From Cherax quadricarinatus (lineage: Eukaryota; Arthropoda; Malacostraca; Decapoda; Parastacidae): DNA of 64,000 nt. The notes below the pieces were generated by a model, which did not search any database, was not told the origin of the DNA, and worked only from the letters and a program-made list of their open reading frames with translations. The translations under genes and the position numbers were made by a program. The stretch's first letter is position 1. Each line of letters opens with the position of its first letter. The stretch covers positions 19,432,847-19,496,846 of the forward strand of contig NC_091301.1 in NCBI RefSeq assembly GCF_038502225.1, in the 5' to 3' direction. Positions 1 through 10,449 of the stretch are shown here, piece by piece.

Positions 1-2525
1 CCCCATGCACAAATTCCATAGGTGAGATAGGGGTAAATAAGAGAGTGATAAAGGGCCAGGAGGGCTGACTGTGGAACATAGTACCGTATCTTCGATAGTA
101 TGCCTACAGTCTTGGAAATTTTCTTAGAAATTTGTTGTATATGTGTATGAAATTTGAGTCTATTATCGAGGTGGATTCCTAAGAATTTTCCCTCTGTTAG
201 CTTTGTGATAGGTGATCCGTTTATCGTTATGTTAAGAGGTACATCTGTAGCTCTGCTACCAAACTGAATGAAGTAGGTTTTGTCAATGTTTAGTGTAAGT
301 TTGTTAGTCCTCATCCAGGTAGATATTTTCTGTAATTCGGTGTTTACAGTATTGGCTAGCGTGACTGGGCTCGGGTGAGAGAAGACGTATGTGGTGTCAT
401 CTGCAAAAAGTGTGGGTTTGAGTAATTGCGAAGCATTTGGTAGGTCATTTATGTATAGGAGAAAGAGAAGAGGGCCAAGGACACTTCCCTGTGGGACACC
501 AACTGTAATTGGTTGTGCGGAAGAGCTTGCCCCATTTGCGTACACATATTGGCTTCTGTTGCTGAGGTAAGACTTGAGGTAGTTGAGGGAGTGCCCTCTA
601 ATACCATAGTGTGACAATTTTACGTGGAGCAAGTCATGGTCAACTGTATCAAAAGCTTTACGTAAGTCAATGAAGATCCCCAGTGGGACTTCTTTTTTCT
701 CTATTGCAGTGTATATATGTTCTAGCATGTGTATAATAGCATCATTAGTATTTTTATTAGGCCTGAATCCAAATTGGCAGGGGTTGAGAATGTTATGGGA
801 GATGAGGTAGGAGTGGATTCGTTTATGAATTAATTTTTCGAAGATTTTTGAGAGAGGGTGTAAATTGGATATTGGCCTATAGTTATTCAACTCTGTTTGG
901 TCTCCTCCTTTATGGATCGGGGTGACCCTTGCTATTTTGAGAACTGTAGGGAAGGTGGAGGATTCAATGGATTTGTTAAAGAGTGTTGCAATGATTGGTG
1001 ATAGTACTTGTGACGCTTTTTTGTATATAAAGGGTGGTAAGGTATTTAAATCTCCTGCCTTGTTTTTCAGTGCGTTGATAATAAGGGAGACTTCGTATGG
1101 GTTAGTCGGAGCTAGGAACAGTGTGTTCGGGTAGTTGCCAGTGAGGTAGTCATTTGGTGGGGTATCTGAGCTTGGGATATTATTGGCAAGGTTTTGACCT
1201 ATAGTGGAGAAGAAATCATTGAGTCTGTTTGCTGTTTCTGTTGGTGGGAGTTGGGGTTCATCTGATTTTGCTAATTTTATTTCGCTATGTCGTGATATCT
1301 TTTTTGTTCCCAGAATTTCTGATAGGGTCTTCCAGGTCTTTTTTATATCACCTCGTAAGTTGGATAATCTGTTCTCATAATACAATTTTTTTGCCCTTCT
1401 TATCAGGCTGGTTAGGATTGACGAGTAACGTTTTGTTTGGTCTCTGGTTATGTGACCCATTCTGTACTGTTTTTCATATCGGTGTTTTGTATTTATGGAT
1501 TTGAGAATGCTGGGTGTTAGCCAGGGACTGTTCAGTCTCTTAGCTGTCATCTGTTTAGTTTTTTTAGGGCAGTGCTTGTTATAAAGGTATTGGGTCTTTT
1601 TTAGAAAATTATTAAAACATTCGTCAATATCTGTATAGATTTCTAGCTCAGTGTGCCAGTCAATGTTTGTTACTGCTGTTGTGAAGTTATTAATGGCTGC
1701 CTCATTGTGAAGTCTGAAGGTGACTTTAGTAGTGTCTTGGGGTATTTTACCAAGAGTTGTTATTAGGAAAGTAGGGTAGTGGTCTGTGGTATTATCTGTA
1801 ATTATGCCTGATTTTAAAGGGGATATGGTGTTGGTCCAGATGTGGTCAAGTAGGGAAACACTAGTCTCTGTAACTCTTGTAGGTTTTGTTACTGTTGGTA
1901 GCAACATGCAGTTACTCATTGTGTTTGTGAATTCAGTAACGTGTGGGTCCTGGTCTTGCAGGAGATTTATATTGAAGTCACCTGAGAGTAGTAAGTGATC
2001 TTTGTTCATGCGTGCATCAGTTATCATACTTCCTAGGTTTTGACTAAATTGGCTAATGTTTGATTGTGGAATTCTGTAGATGTTTATCACTGTGAGAGGT
2101 TTTTGTAGGTATTTGGATTTGAATTTAGCTATTATATATTCCCCATGTTCATCCCTTGTGCAAGTATTAGTGATACATTCTAGTTGGTCTGAGTAGTATA
2201 TAGCTGTGCCACCCCCTTGTTGGTCTGGCCTACAGTTGTGTATGGCTGTGTAACCAGGAATGGCATAGACATCTGTAGTATCAGGCTTTAGCCAGGTTTC
2301 AGTTAGTGTAATAATGGACATATTGGCATGCAAGGAATTTAGTAATGCTAGGAGGTCATCATAATGCTTGCTTAAAGATCTGATATTGTAGTTAAAGATA
2401 GTTATGTTGTTGTTGGCTCGGAGAAGTGCCTTTGATTGTTCTGCTGTGTAGTAATTACAGTAACTGTTTGAATCATTTAAGTCATTAAATAAGAGGTTGG
2501 TATCAGGATCAATGCTTGTAATCAT
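1..2525 (-). CDS. LINE ORF2: apurinic-type endonuclease plus reverse transcriptase (partial, runs off left edge)
   Basis: The frame begins at an ATG whose complement is at 2523-2525. Read by eye it has no stop through position 1, about 841 codons. The first about 230 residues form an endonuclease: NYNIRSLSKHYDDL, LTETWLKPDT, GDFNINL and a TDHYPTF block. The RT follows, with ARVTPIHKGGD, NNYRPISN, QFGFR, FIDLRKAFDTVDH, GVPQGSVLGPLLF and the catalytic FADDTTYV. The window ends in the thumb region near ICAWG, so the C-terminal part is missing. The protein would nick target DNA and prime reverse transcription of its own RNA. Three decayed relatives in this window carry stops or deletions in the same stretch, which makes the open frame notable. 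Confidence 0.85.
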   Translation of the reverse strand, partial: MITSIDPDTNLLFNDLNDSNSYCNYYTAEQSKALLRANNNITIFNYNIRSLSKHYDDLLALLNSLHANMSIITLTETWLKPDTTDVYAIPGYTAIHNCRPDQQGGGTAIYYSDQLECITNTCTRDEHGEYIIAKFKSKYLQKPLTVINIYRIPQSNISQFSQNLGSMITDARMNKDHLLLSGDFNINLLQDQDPHVTEFTNTMSNCMLLPTVTKPTRVTETSVSLLDHIWTNTISPLKSGIITDNTTDHYPTFLITTLGKIPQDTTKVTFRLHNEAAINNFTTAVTNIDWHTELEIYTDIDECFNNFLKKTQYLYNKHCPKKTKQMTAKRLNSPWLTPSILKSINTKHRYEKQYRMGHITRDQTKRYSSILTSLIRRAKKLYYENRLSNLRGDIKKTWKTLSEILGTKKISRHSEIKLAKSDEPQLPPTETANRLNDFFSTIGQNLANNIPSSDTPPNDYLTGNYPNTLFLAPTNPYEVSLIINALKNKAGDLNTLPPFIYKKASQVLSPIIATLFNKSIESSTFPTVLKIARVTPIHKGGDQTELNNYRPISNLHPLSKIFEKLIHKRIHSYLISHNILNPCQFGFRPNKNTNDAIIHMLEHIYTAIEKKEVPLGIFIDLRKAFDTVDHDLLHVKLSHYGIRGHSLNYLKSYLSNRSQYVYANGASSSAQPITVGVPQGSVLGPLLFLLYINDLPNASQLLKPTLFADDTTYVFSHPSPVTLANTVNTELQKISTWMRTNKLTLNIDKTYFIQFGSRATDVPLNITINGSPITKLTEGKFLGIHLDNRLKFHTHIQQISKKISKTVGILSKIRYYVPQSALLALYHSLIYPYLTYGICAW

Positions 2526-3949
2526 AAGATTTGTAGTGAATCTATAGTTAGAATTAAGTAAAAAATAAAGTAAATATTCTAAAGCTAAAAAAAATAGCAC
2601 CTGAATTATTTAACAAATGTAAAAAATAATGAGCTTAGGTAGTTTTTTAAAGCTAAAATAAAGGAGACAATATAAAAGGGACTAAAATAATTTGTGGTGA
2701 ACAAATAAAGTGATGATCAAATAATGGAGCTTGGGAATATGATAGTAGGCAGTACTTTAAAGGTAATTCTTTAAAGTTAGAATTATAATATAAAATTATA
2801 ATATAAAAGGGACTAATATAAGTTGTGGTGAACAATAAAGTGGTAATCAAATAAATGAGCTTTGGAGTATAATGGCAAAATAGTGAACTTATTAACTTTA
2901 GCACCTGAGAATAGCACCTTGATTAGTTTAACAATTGCGAATATATGATCTAAGGATGTTATATAGAGCTAAAATAAAGGACAAAAAATATATAAGGGAC
3001 TACAATTGAGTAATGGTAAACAAGTTAAATGGATAGATAGTCACTATGAAATAATATTGGTTTAGGAGTAAGATCTGATTTGTAATATTAAATAAGTTGA
3101 GCAGTTTATTGCACAATAAAAAGTAAAAAAAAATGAGGTAGTTGGTACTAGCTAGCAAAAGATAGTATTGATACTTGCAAAAAAGTAATTGGAATATACA
3201 CTAATTGCACACACAATAAAAAGTGACTAAAAAGACAAGTAGTGGTAAACAAAATTAAATGGACAGGTAAGAACAATGAATAATGGTAATGTCTTGGTTA
3301 TAATATGATAGTAAGATGGTAGACAGGTACAAAGGATAATATAAAGGTTGGAGTTGAATATGCAAACTTGAAAATTTGGCAACAAAATGTTATGGGAAGT
3401 AAAAAATAATGTTTAATGTACAAAAGTAAAATTGACTGGTAGTAAATATGGTGTTTAATAAAATTTTAGTAAGTAATAATGATTACAAAAAAAGTGAAAA
3501 AGTAATTTTTATTTCATTCAATATTGCACTGGTAGTTATACTAGAGGTTATATGGCAGTACAAGGTAATTAAGAGTACTCTAAGATAGTAAATGTGGTAT
3601 AAAACAGGTAAAGGTAATTAGACAAGTAATGGTTATTAAATGTCAAAAATGTTAAGAGTAAATTGAAATTATAGTAAAAATGATAATTATTAATTTTAGT
3701 AGGTAATATCAATTGATAGTATTTAAAAAAATATGAGGTAGTAATATGGACAGAGAAAGTATCAATTCAGCTAATGTTTAAGCAAACAATAGTAAATAAG
3801 AAAATTACATAAGGTGACTTATGCTTACTAGTAAAATCACAAAAAGAGGTAGTTGATTATTTAAATACTAAGAGATTGTACAATGAAATTTGAACAATAA
3901 TGGAGCAAAACATACACTACACTACGTAGGCTTTTAAGTTGGACATTGT
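2526..3949 (-). other. A+T-rich spacer between LINE ORF1 and ORF2
   Basis: No coding potential was seen on either strand over about 1.4 kb. The text is A+T-rich, with recurring short phrases built around AGTAATAATG, GGTAAACAA and AAATGGA-like words. The part at about 3290-3480 is closely matched at about 24510-24711 in another LINE copy, so the spacer belongs to the element and is not a later insertion. LINE ORFs usually overlap or are separated by short gaps, so this length is unusual. Confidence 0.6.
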
Positions 3950-4939
3950 TTAGTTATTCTCTGTAAGATTAGTATCCCTGAGAAATCGTGATAGATCATT
4001 CTCGTTCGTGATTGTGTACAGTTGACCTACATTTGTTTTCCTAACAAGAATTTTCCCATCCCGTGTGAAGTATTGGTGTATTGTGTCGTTATTCTCCCGC
4101 TTAAGTTTTCTTACTCTATACAGGAGGTTCTGACGTTTTTTGGTAAGACACTCGTTTATGTATACCTCTTTCTTTACTTTAATAGATGCAATAATTAAGT
4201 CTTTTTTCCTGTCATGTGAGTGGAATCTAAGCATAACACTTTTTCTACCATGGGATCCTAGTAACCTGGCTTCTTTTATTTCAGACTCAGGTACAATAAC
4301 ACTTGTTTGGTCCTTTATGATCTGCAGAGTAATTTCTTTACTGTTTGTTTGGTTCATATCACTGGGAAAAAATGGACTGTTAACTATTACTGCGTCCGAT
4401 AGTTTATCTTGTTCAGTTTTATCTTCTTGGAGAACAAAGTAGTCGCTGTACTGGTTATCTAAGTTGTTCTTCCATTCTTTTACTGCTTCTTCAACCTTTG
4501 TATTAAGAGATATTATTTGTTGGGTATGGCTATCTATGACTGACTGGATGGTCTTGCCACAGTTTGTCATTCCTGGTGTTGATAACTTTTGTTCAAGACT
4601 GAGGATTTTGTTCTCGAGTTGTGTCATCCTGGTGTCTTGTTTTGTTAGCGTCTCTCGAAGATTCATATTTTCAATAACTAAGTTGGAGATGCATGACTTT
4701 AGGGTATCTGGATCGTTGGTCATACCTGAGAGACTACTTGGTAGGTTGAATCCGGGGAAGAGAGGGGAGGATGGGCTGGTGGCAGCCATGTTTGTTGTTA
4801 TTGTTGTGGTGTCGCCTTGAGTGGTGGTGAGTGGGGTGGTTGCTGGGCCGGCGTCCTCCTGGCTACACTTGTTGAATAGTTGATTTTTCGGCGTTTTCTT
4901 GCTGGCCTTGGTGCTGTTTCCTCTTAGATTGCGCCTCAT
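3950..4939 (-). CDS. LINE ORF1 protein (coiled coil plus FP25K-like/L1-ORF1-like RNA-binding C-terminus)
   Basis: This is a complete 329-residue frame starting at an ATG. Residues 1-60 are basic then Ser/Thr-rich (ATTPLTTTQGDTTTITT). Residues about 80-170 have heptad-like spacing consistent with a coiled coil (NLVIENMNLRETLTKQD, MTQLENKILSLEQKL). Residues about 195-320 resemble the nucleic-acid-binding fold of LINE ORF1 proteins and baculovirus FP proteins, with SVMLRFHSHDRKKDLI, VYINECLTKKRQNLLY and a GKILVRK strand. By analogy it should coat element RNA and act as a nucleic-acid chaperone. It lies upstream of ORF2 on the same strand, separated by the long spacer. Confidence 0.8.
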   Translation of the reverse strand: MRRNLRGNSTKASKKTPKNQLFNKCSQEDAGPATTPLTTTQGDTTTITTNMAATSPSSPLFPGFNLPSSLSGMTNDPDTLKSCISNLVIENMNLRETLTKQDTRMTQLENKILSLEQKLSTPGMTNCGKTIQSVIDSHTQQIISLNTKVEEAVKEWKNNLDNQYSDYFVLQEDKTEQDKLSDAVIVNSPFFPSDMNQTNSKEITLQIIKDQTSVIVPESEIKEARLLGSHGRKSVMLRFHSHDRKKDLIIASIKVKKEVYINECLTKKRQNLLYRVRKLKRENNDTIHQYFTRDGKILVRKTNVGQLYTITNENDLSRFLRDTNLTENN

Positions 4940-5206
4940 AATACTACAGGAATTGTTGTAGTTAAGAAGAAGTTGTAGTTATACAAAGTTTAGGGTTACG
5001 TTGTTCGGCTGGCAGCGGGGTGTTGCTTTCGGTTTGTGGGCAGTCTTCCTTTGATCTCTATTATGTTCGATTTGTAGGTTTCACTGTTGGTAATCTTTGG
5101 TCATTCTGGGTGCTACGTTGGGTAGTGCAGTTTTGCATGTAACTAGGTCATCGTAGGAGCATTTGTAGCTCTGATAGTTGGAGAAAAGTACGGAGCTCGG
5201 AGGTTG

Positions 5207-6857
5207 CCGCTGCCGCTGCCGCTTGATATTACTGTATTATTCATACAGTCTAAAATGCTTGTTGTGAAAAACCATGGCTCAATTATATTCCTGTCAACAA
5301 TGGATAAAAGGTTCAAAGTGATTGTTGAAGTTATGATGTGGGAGTACATAGGTGAGTATGTGTGTACTGAGTATTTAGCATTTAGTCTAGGGTGATTAAG
5401 TGGCTTTTGAGAGGAGTCTTAAACTGATTTTCAGACTGGGTTACTTTAATATATTCTGGTAATGAATTCCATATTTTAGGGCCCCCTATGTGCATAGAGT
5501 TTTTACATAGTGTGATATGGACACGAGGTATATCAAAAAGAGATCTGTCTTGTGTTGTGGTCATGTGTCCTGTTTAAGTTGGTGAGGAGAAGTTTGAGTG
5601 GAGGGTTTATATTTGTATGTATTGTTCTGTGTATGTAGTAGGCACATGAATAAGTATGGATGTTCTTAATGGTGAGCAGATTCAGACTTCTGAAAATTGG
5701 TGGAGTATGCTGGTGGAAGTGGGAATTCGTTATCATTCTTACTGCTGCCTTTTGCTGGGTTATGAGGGGTTTTAGGTGATTGGATATTGTTGATCCCCAT
5801 GCACAAATTCCATATGTAAGATAAGGGTATGTGAGTGTATGGTAGTGCCAGGAGAGCTGATTGTGGAACATAGTACCTTATCTTTGATAGTATGCCTACA
5901 GTCTTGGAGATTTTCATGGTGATTTGTTGTATGTGTGTCCGGAACTTAAGGCTACTGTCAAGGTGGATACCTAGGAATTTTCCCTCTGTGAGTCTTGTGA
6001 CTGATGATCCATTTAGCGTTATGTTAATCGGATCATTTGCAGTATTCAGGGTAAGTTTATTAGTCATCATCCAGGCAGATATTTTCTGCAATTCGGCATT
6101 GACCGTGTTTGCTAGTATGACTGTGTTTGGGTGGGAAAAGACATATGTAGTGTCATCTGCAAATAATATGGGTTTGAGTAGCTGTGATGCTGTGATTGGT
6201 TGGGTGGAAGAGTTTGCATCATTTGCATACACATGTTGAGTTCTGTTACTAAGGTATGATTTTAGGTAGTTGAGGGAGTGGCCTCTGATACAATAGTGCG
6301 TTAATTTGGAGTACAGCAGTTCATGGTCGACTGTATCAAAAGCTTTACGTAAATCAATGAAAATGCCCAGTGGGACTTCTTTCTTTTTGAGTGCGGTATA
6401 TACGTATTAGTTCTAGCATGTGTATGATAGCATCATTTGTGCTTTTATTATTCCTGAATCCAAACTGACAAGGGTTTAATATGTTGTGTGAGACGAGGTA
6501 GGAATAGATCCGTCTATGAATTAATTTTTCAAAGATTTTATAAAGCAGTGGTAAGTTAGATATTGGTCTATAGTTATTCAAGTCAGCTTGGTCACCTCCT
6601 TTGTGGATCAGAGTGACCCTCGCTATTTTGAGGATTGTTGGGAGGGTAGCTGATTCAATGGATTTGTTAAAGAGCGTTGCAATAGTTGGTGATAATACTT
6701 GAGAAGCTTTTTTGTACATAAAAGCAGGCAAGCTGTTTATGTCTCTGTCTTGTTTTTAAGGGTGCTTATGATGAGCGTAACTTCTATGGGGTTGGTTGGA
6801 GCTAGGAATAGCGTATTTGGGTAGGTACCTATGAGGTAGTCTGATGGACGGGTGTTT
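5207..6857 (-). pseudogene. Decayed sister LINE copy: RT C-terminal half and 3' UTR
   Basis: This copy shares most of its sequence with the element at 1-5206 but is truncated at about 6857 and broken. The frame ends at 5382 with a C-terminal block containing GPKIWNSLPEYIK, typical of LINE ORF2 tails, followed by a 3' UTR to about 5207. The RT carries an in-frame deletion joining QPIT directly to SQLLKPILFADD, which removes the PQGS block. A second deletion lies just before GKFLGIHLD. The frame also shifts near 6240-6350 and 5666. It cannot encode a working RT, but it shows what the missing 3' end of the left-edge element should look like. Confidence 0.8.
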
Positions 6858-7635
6858 ACGCTGAAGAAGGTGAGGAGGGGAGAGGGAGTTTGGAATCCCC
6901 CTCCATAAGGACTTCAAGTATCAGAACCCTCTCTAGGGTTACTTCCCTTCTTTGTCATTTACTGCCACAGTACATTCATTACTTATCTTAAAATATTTGT
7001 AGTCTTAATGTAGGATGAGAAGTGAGTAGTATTTATTTGTAGGAAGTCAGTGTAGGCAGTGGTACATATATGTAGCCCCCTCCCCCGGGCTAGGCTACAC
7101 TACACAGCCATGTTATTACACTACACAGCCATATTACCATCGACATACCATGTTCACTAAGTTAAATAATTTCTAACAACTACCTTTAGATGCCATCATA
7201 AACAAAGGGAGAAGTAATGAATAATTCATGCCAAGAATTGTAAACAAACGCGTATGAAGGGCGGTGACCAGGCCAGATGCCAGATTCACAGTTTTCTCTA
7301 ATGCTGAATCAGAGAAAACATTCTGTTTACCCTCTACCCTCCTCCCTCTTCCTCCTTGATTAGCATATAAACATCGCATGTTTATATGCTATTTATATGC
7401 TATGTAATGTGTTTCTTAGATAATTTTGAAGAAAATATCATAGATGGATTAATGAAAATGTCTATATTAACCTAAAATAAGACATTTAATGTGCCCAAGA
7501 GTGATTATTATTACACATCCAATACGGCCAATTTCCGAGTTGCCGGCCAAAATCCAGGATAGAATTTCAGCCAAAAAAGTGGCTGAAATCCAATTTGGCT
7601 GATATCTGCACCGGCCGATATCCAGGGTTCCACTG
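6858..7635 (-). mobile_element. Relic of a non-autonomous Tigger-type element
   Basis: The stretch at about 6858-6960 matches the 3' end of the Tigger transposase region seen at 18495-18600 on the - strand (GAGGAGGGGAGAG, then a TTCCATTAGGACTT-like block). The right end at 7620-7635 reads CCAGGGTTCCACTG, the mirror of the element start at 27370. The interior at 7500-7630 shares a GCCAAAAAAGTGG stretch with 28010-28030. The left terminus was not found because the LINE joins it at about 6858. Within it, 7562-7587 forms a perfect 10-bp hairpin (ATTTCAGCCA/TGGCTGAAAT). Confidence 0.5.
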
Positions 7636-8316
7636 GGATTGTGCTTTGGTTGGGTTGTGGATGCTGCTCCTGCCTTGTACTGAACATTTTCATTGAGTGA
7701 AGCACAAAACCTCACACCATACTCTCCCTCACACAGTTACACTCACCACTGCCTTCACACATTGCCTTCCTACTCTCCCCATCATATCCTACCCCTTTTC
7801 CTCTCTCTCTGACTGCTACCTGCCCCTACACTTAATTACTGTATTGGATACTATATGATTAATCTGTTGTTTAATTAATATGTATGCACTAATAAACAAA
7901 GTTTAATACTGTTGGTAAGTGAAAAGTAACAGTGATGAATGTAAAATATTGAGTAAATATTCTTAGTTACAAAAAAGCATTGTAGGTACAGAATATTATG
8001 GCTTGGGAACATATCTCCAATTATAACATGGGTGTCTAGGGGAAAAATAACTTGCAAGTTTTGAACACTAAACTTTCAATTTTTAAGAATGTATTAATTT
8101 TGTAAGTCAGGGCCTTACTCTGTCAGATTGTAAAAACAAGCTTTTATTAAGTCATTCTTTGGTGGGTAGGCAGGACCTGCCTATAATGTTAGTGGTTTTG
8201 AGGTTTACCTATCTAAGGTTAAAGAATGCTTTTTCTTGCCTGATCCTAATGTACTAGTATTTGCTTTTAATGTTATATGTACTATGCCTTATGTAATTAT
8301 GCATTTTTCTCATCAG
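7636..8316 (+). other. Host intron sequence upstream of the first recognised exon
   Basis: I see no gene or identifiable repeat in most of this stretch. It ends with a good splice acceptor (TTTTTCTCATCAG, AG at 8315-8316). The upstream 5' exons of the host gene were not recognised in 1-8316 and may lie left of the window. Confidence 0.5.
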
Positions 8317-8793
8317 GTATGTATGGTCCAAATAGATCACCGTTTGATGATTACATTGATTACTGGGGAGGCTATGCTCGTCCCCCACATCCTCCCCCAC
8401 CCCCTCCTCTTCCTCATGATGAACCAGATTTTCATCCACCACCGCCTCTTCACTTCCGCCCAGTGAGGCCTCCTCCTCCTCCCCCTCCTGTTAGACATCC
8501 ACGTCCTCAGCACCATCTTTATCCTCCAGAAGACAGAAAAAATTCGTCTGGTTCATACCGTTCTCGAACATCTGAATATGATTCAAACCAACAAAACTAT
8601 AGACGAAGACATAGTAATGGTGGCCTTTCCCCTAGAAGACCATATGATTACGATCATCAGCAAGAGGATTCATACGTAGATTCTTCCAATGATGACCCAC
8701 CAGAGCTCTTTGTTGGTAGTCCTTTAGTTCCAAGGCGCAAAGAGCCTGAACCTCGTCCAGCCTCTAAACCAGTACCAAACAATAAAAGACCTA
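8317..8793 (+). CDS. Host zinc-finger gene, exon A: proline-rich N-terminal region
   Basis: The exon is bounded by a CATCAG acceptor and a GTAAGT donor at 8794; it enters and leaves in phase 1. It encodes about 159 residues. They begin MYGPNRSPFDDYIDYWGGYA, continue into a proline/histidine tract (8385-8515; PPHPPPPPPLP, RPPPPPPPVRHP) and then an Arg/Ser/Tyr-rich segment. Translation could begin at the ATG at 8319 or in an upstream exon. Joined to five downstream exons it yields a protein with three U1/matrin-type C2H2 fingers, so the gene is a ZMAT/ZNF385/ZNF346-like nucleic-acid-binding protein, probably nuclear and binding double-stranded RNA. The exact orthologue is unresolved. The low-complexity region would be disordered. 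Confidence 0.85.
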
Positions 8794-8859
8794 GTAAGTA
8801 TATAATTTCAGTAAGATTATATAATGCTGTCATTTTTAGTTTTACTTAAAGCTTTTTAA

Positions 8860-9901
8860 CATTTGATTGTTTCGGTCGTATATATGTCTTAAGCCACCGT
8901 TTTTGACGTATATATATATACTCATAAATTCTAGTGGCTTCAAATCAAGCAGGAGAAAGCTAGTAGGCTCTCATGTGAGAGAATGGGTCTGTGTTGTCAG
9001 TGTCCACAATATAAAAAAAATCCTGCAGCACACGGTGCATAATGAGAAAGAAAAACTCCGACCGTTTTTTTTTTTAATTAAAATGCCGACTTTGTGGTCT
9101 ATTTTCGTATAGTATTTATGGTTGTATTCTCATTTTCTTGGTCTCATTTGATAGAATGGAAAATATTAAATAGAAATAGAGGTGATTTTGATTGGTTTTA
9201 CTATGAAAAGAACCTTGAAATGGAGCTCAAGGTAGGGGAAATGTTTGATTTTTGCCAATGTTCAGAAGTAAACTAATGATGTCATTTTCCAATTAATGTC
9301 CAAGTAGCCATTCTAATATGCAGTCATGAATGGGTTGACATTATTTATACAATTATTACAATATTGCAGTAGTCTGCATAACAGTAAATCTTCTATTTTT
9401 TGTTTGAATAAACATTCAAAATAGAAAGCAAGAGTGATATCAGAGGGGCCTGGAGATGTGACTGATGAACAAAGAAAATGTTATTTTAGAGCCAGGAATG
9501 TCTGCATTGTTCATTCTGGACCCTATTTTGAAATTGTCATATTTTTAAATTTTTGTGAAATTGGCCAAATTGCAAATTTCTGACCACGCTATTGGGTAGT
9601 TGAAATCGGTAAATGGGCAGTTTCTTGTACTCAGTCAATAGAACAAATGGAGTTCTAAAGAAATCGCTATGAGTTTGGTCGACTGGAACAATGGAATTAG
9701 CTGAAAATAGGGCTCAAAGTGGGCAAAATCGCCGATTCATAAATATTGCCGAGGTTGCTAATTTTGCGAGAGTGTAATTCCGTCAGTTTTCCATCAAATT
9801 TTGTTCTCTATCATTTCATAAGAAAAAATAATTTTTTTTTTTTTTTAAATTTTGCGACACCAGGAGACACCTCAGGATTTGGGGTTGCGACAGTCAAGGG
9901 G
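8860..9901 (-). mobile_element. piggyBac-like non-autonomous element (family PB-1)
   Basis: The element is flanked by TTAA (8856-8859 and 9902-9905). The right end mirrors CCCCTTGACTGTCGCAA and the left end is a decayed version (CATTTGATTGTTTCGG). The body matches about 1-kb repeats at 29034-30045, 50520-52455 and 60051-61082, in reverse orientation here. No transposase frame is present. TTAA targets with termini starting CCC are the piggyBac signature. Confidence 0.7.
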
Positions 9902-9905
9902 TTAA

Positions 9906-10355
9906 ACTAAATTCTTCAAGAATTATGCAGAATTATTAGGCAGCATGGTAGAATAACTATAACAAAAAGATTGAGGGTTTAGCTTAATCTAAGCAAGGTT
10001 GTTTGTCTATTTTAGGGTAATAATCAGCTGAAAAATTTGAATGTGCTGGTGTGTGAAGTTCAGTATAGTACAGTATTATGGTTTTAATGGGAGTGCATAC
10101 TGTAGTGCATATACTAATATTTTCATTATGTGTAATATAAATTGCAGCTGTACTATGATTTGCAAAGATGACTATATGCTGTATTTTGAGAGAACAATAT
10201 TGAATCACAAAATGTTGCCCACCAAGCTTTAGGCAATACTAAATATTTTCCTGGGTAATAAATGTAGACCTAGAGTAGTTGAATTTTCTTACCTGATATG
10301 TATTGGAATATACAGACTTTTTATAGCTTGGTAAGAAATACTTTTTTTTTTTCAG
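9906..10355 (+). other. Remainder of host intron 1
   Basis: No gene or recognisable repeat was seen. The stretch ends with a strong polypyrimidine acceptor (ACTTTTTTTTTTTTCAG) at 10355. Confidence 0.5.
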
Positions 10356-10438
10356 TACCAGTTGAGCTTGATCCAAATCTTCCCAAGGAACTTGTTGCCA
10401 AGCTTCACAATAATTGTTGTGATTTATGCGATGTAAAG
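10356..10438 (+). CDS. Host zinc-finger gene, exon B: first half of finger 1
   Basis: This is an 83-nt exon between TTTCAG and GTAAGA. With the phase-1 base from exon A it encodes 28 residues: IPVELDPNLPKELVAKLHNN, then CCDLCDVK. It ends in phase 0 immediately after the CxxC of finger 1; the two histidines of that finger lie 18.3 kb away in exon C. The donor is followed within about 15 bp by the start of a CR1 LINE. Confidence 0.85.
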
Positions 10439-10449
10439 GTAAGAAAAAC

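Larger units (their letters stand above)
1..5206 (-). mobile_element. Near-complete two-ORF non-LTR retrotransposon (Jockey/CR1-group LINE), 3' end outside the window
   Basis: On the - strand, from right to left, there is a 5' leader (about 4940-5206), ORF1 (3950-4939), an A+T-rich spacer of about 1.4 kb (2526-3949) and ORF2 (2525 to beyond position 1). Both ORFs look open, so this may be a young copy. The 5' end is placed by the start of the 3' part of a sister copy at about 5207; the GCCGCT-type simple repeat at 5207-5224 marks the join. The clade call rests on the endonuclease-RT architecture and the RT motifs, and Jockey, CR1 and relatives cannot be separated by eye. Related copies lie at 5207-6857, 17167-26304 and 19410-24711. 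Confidence 0.85.
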
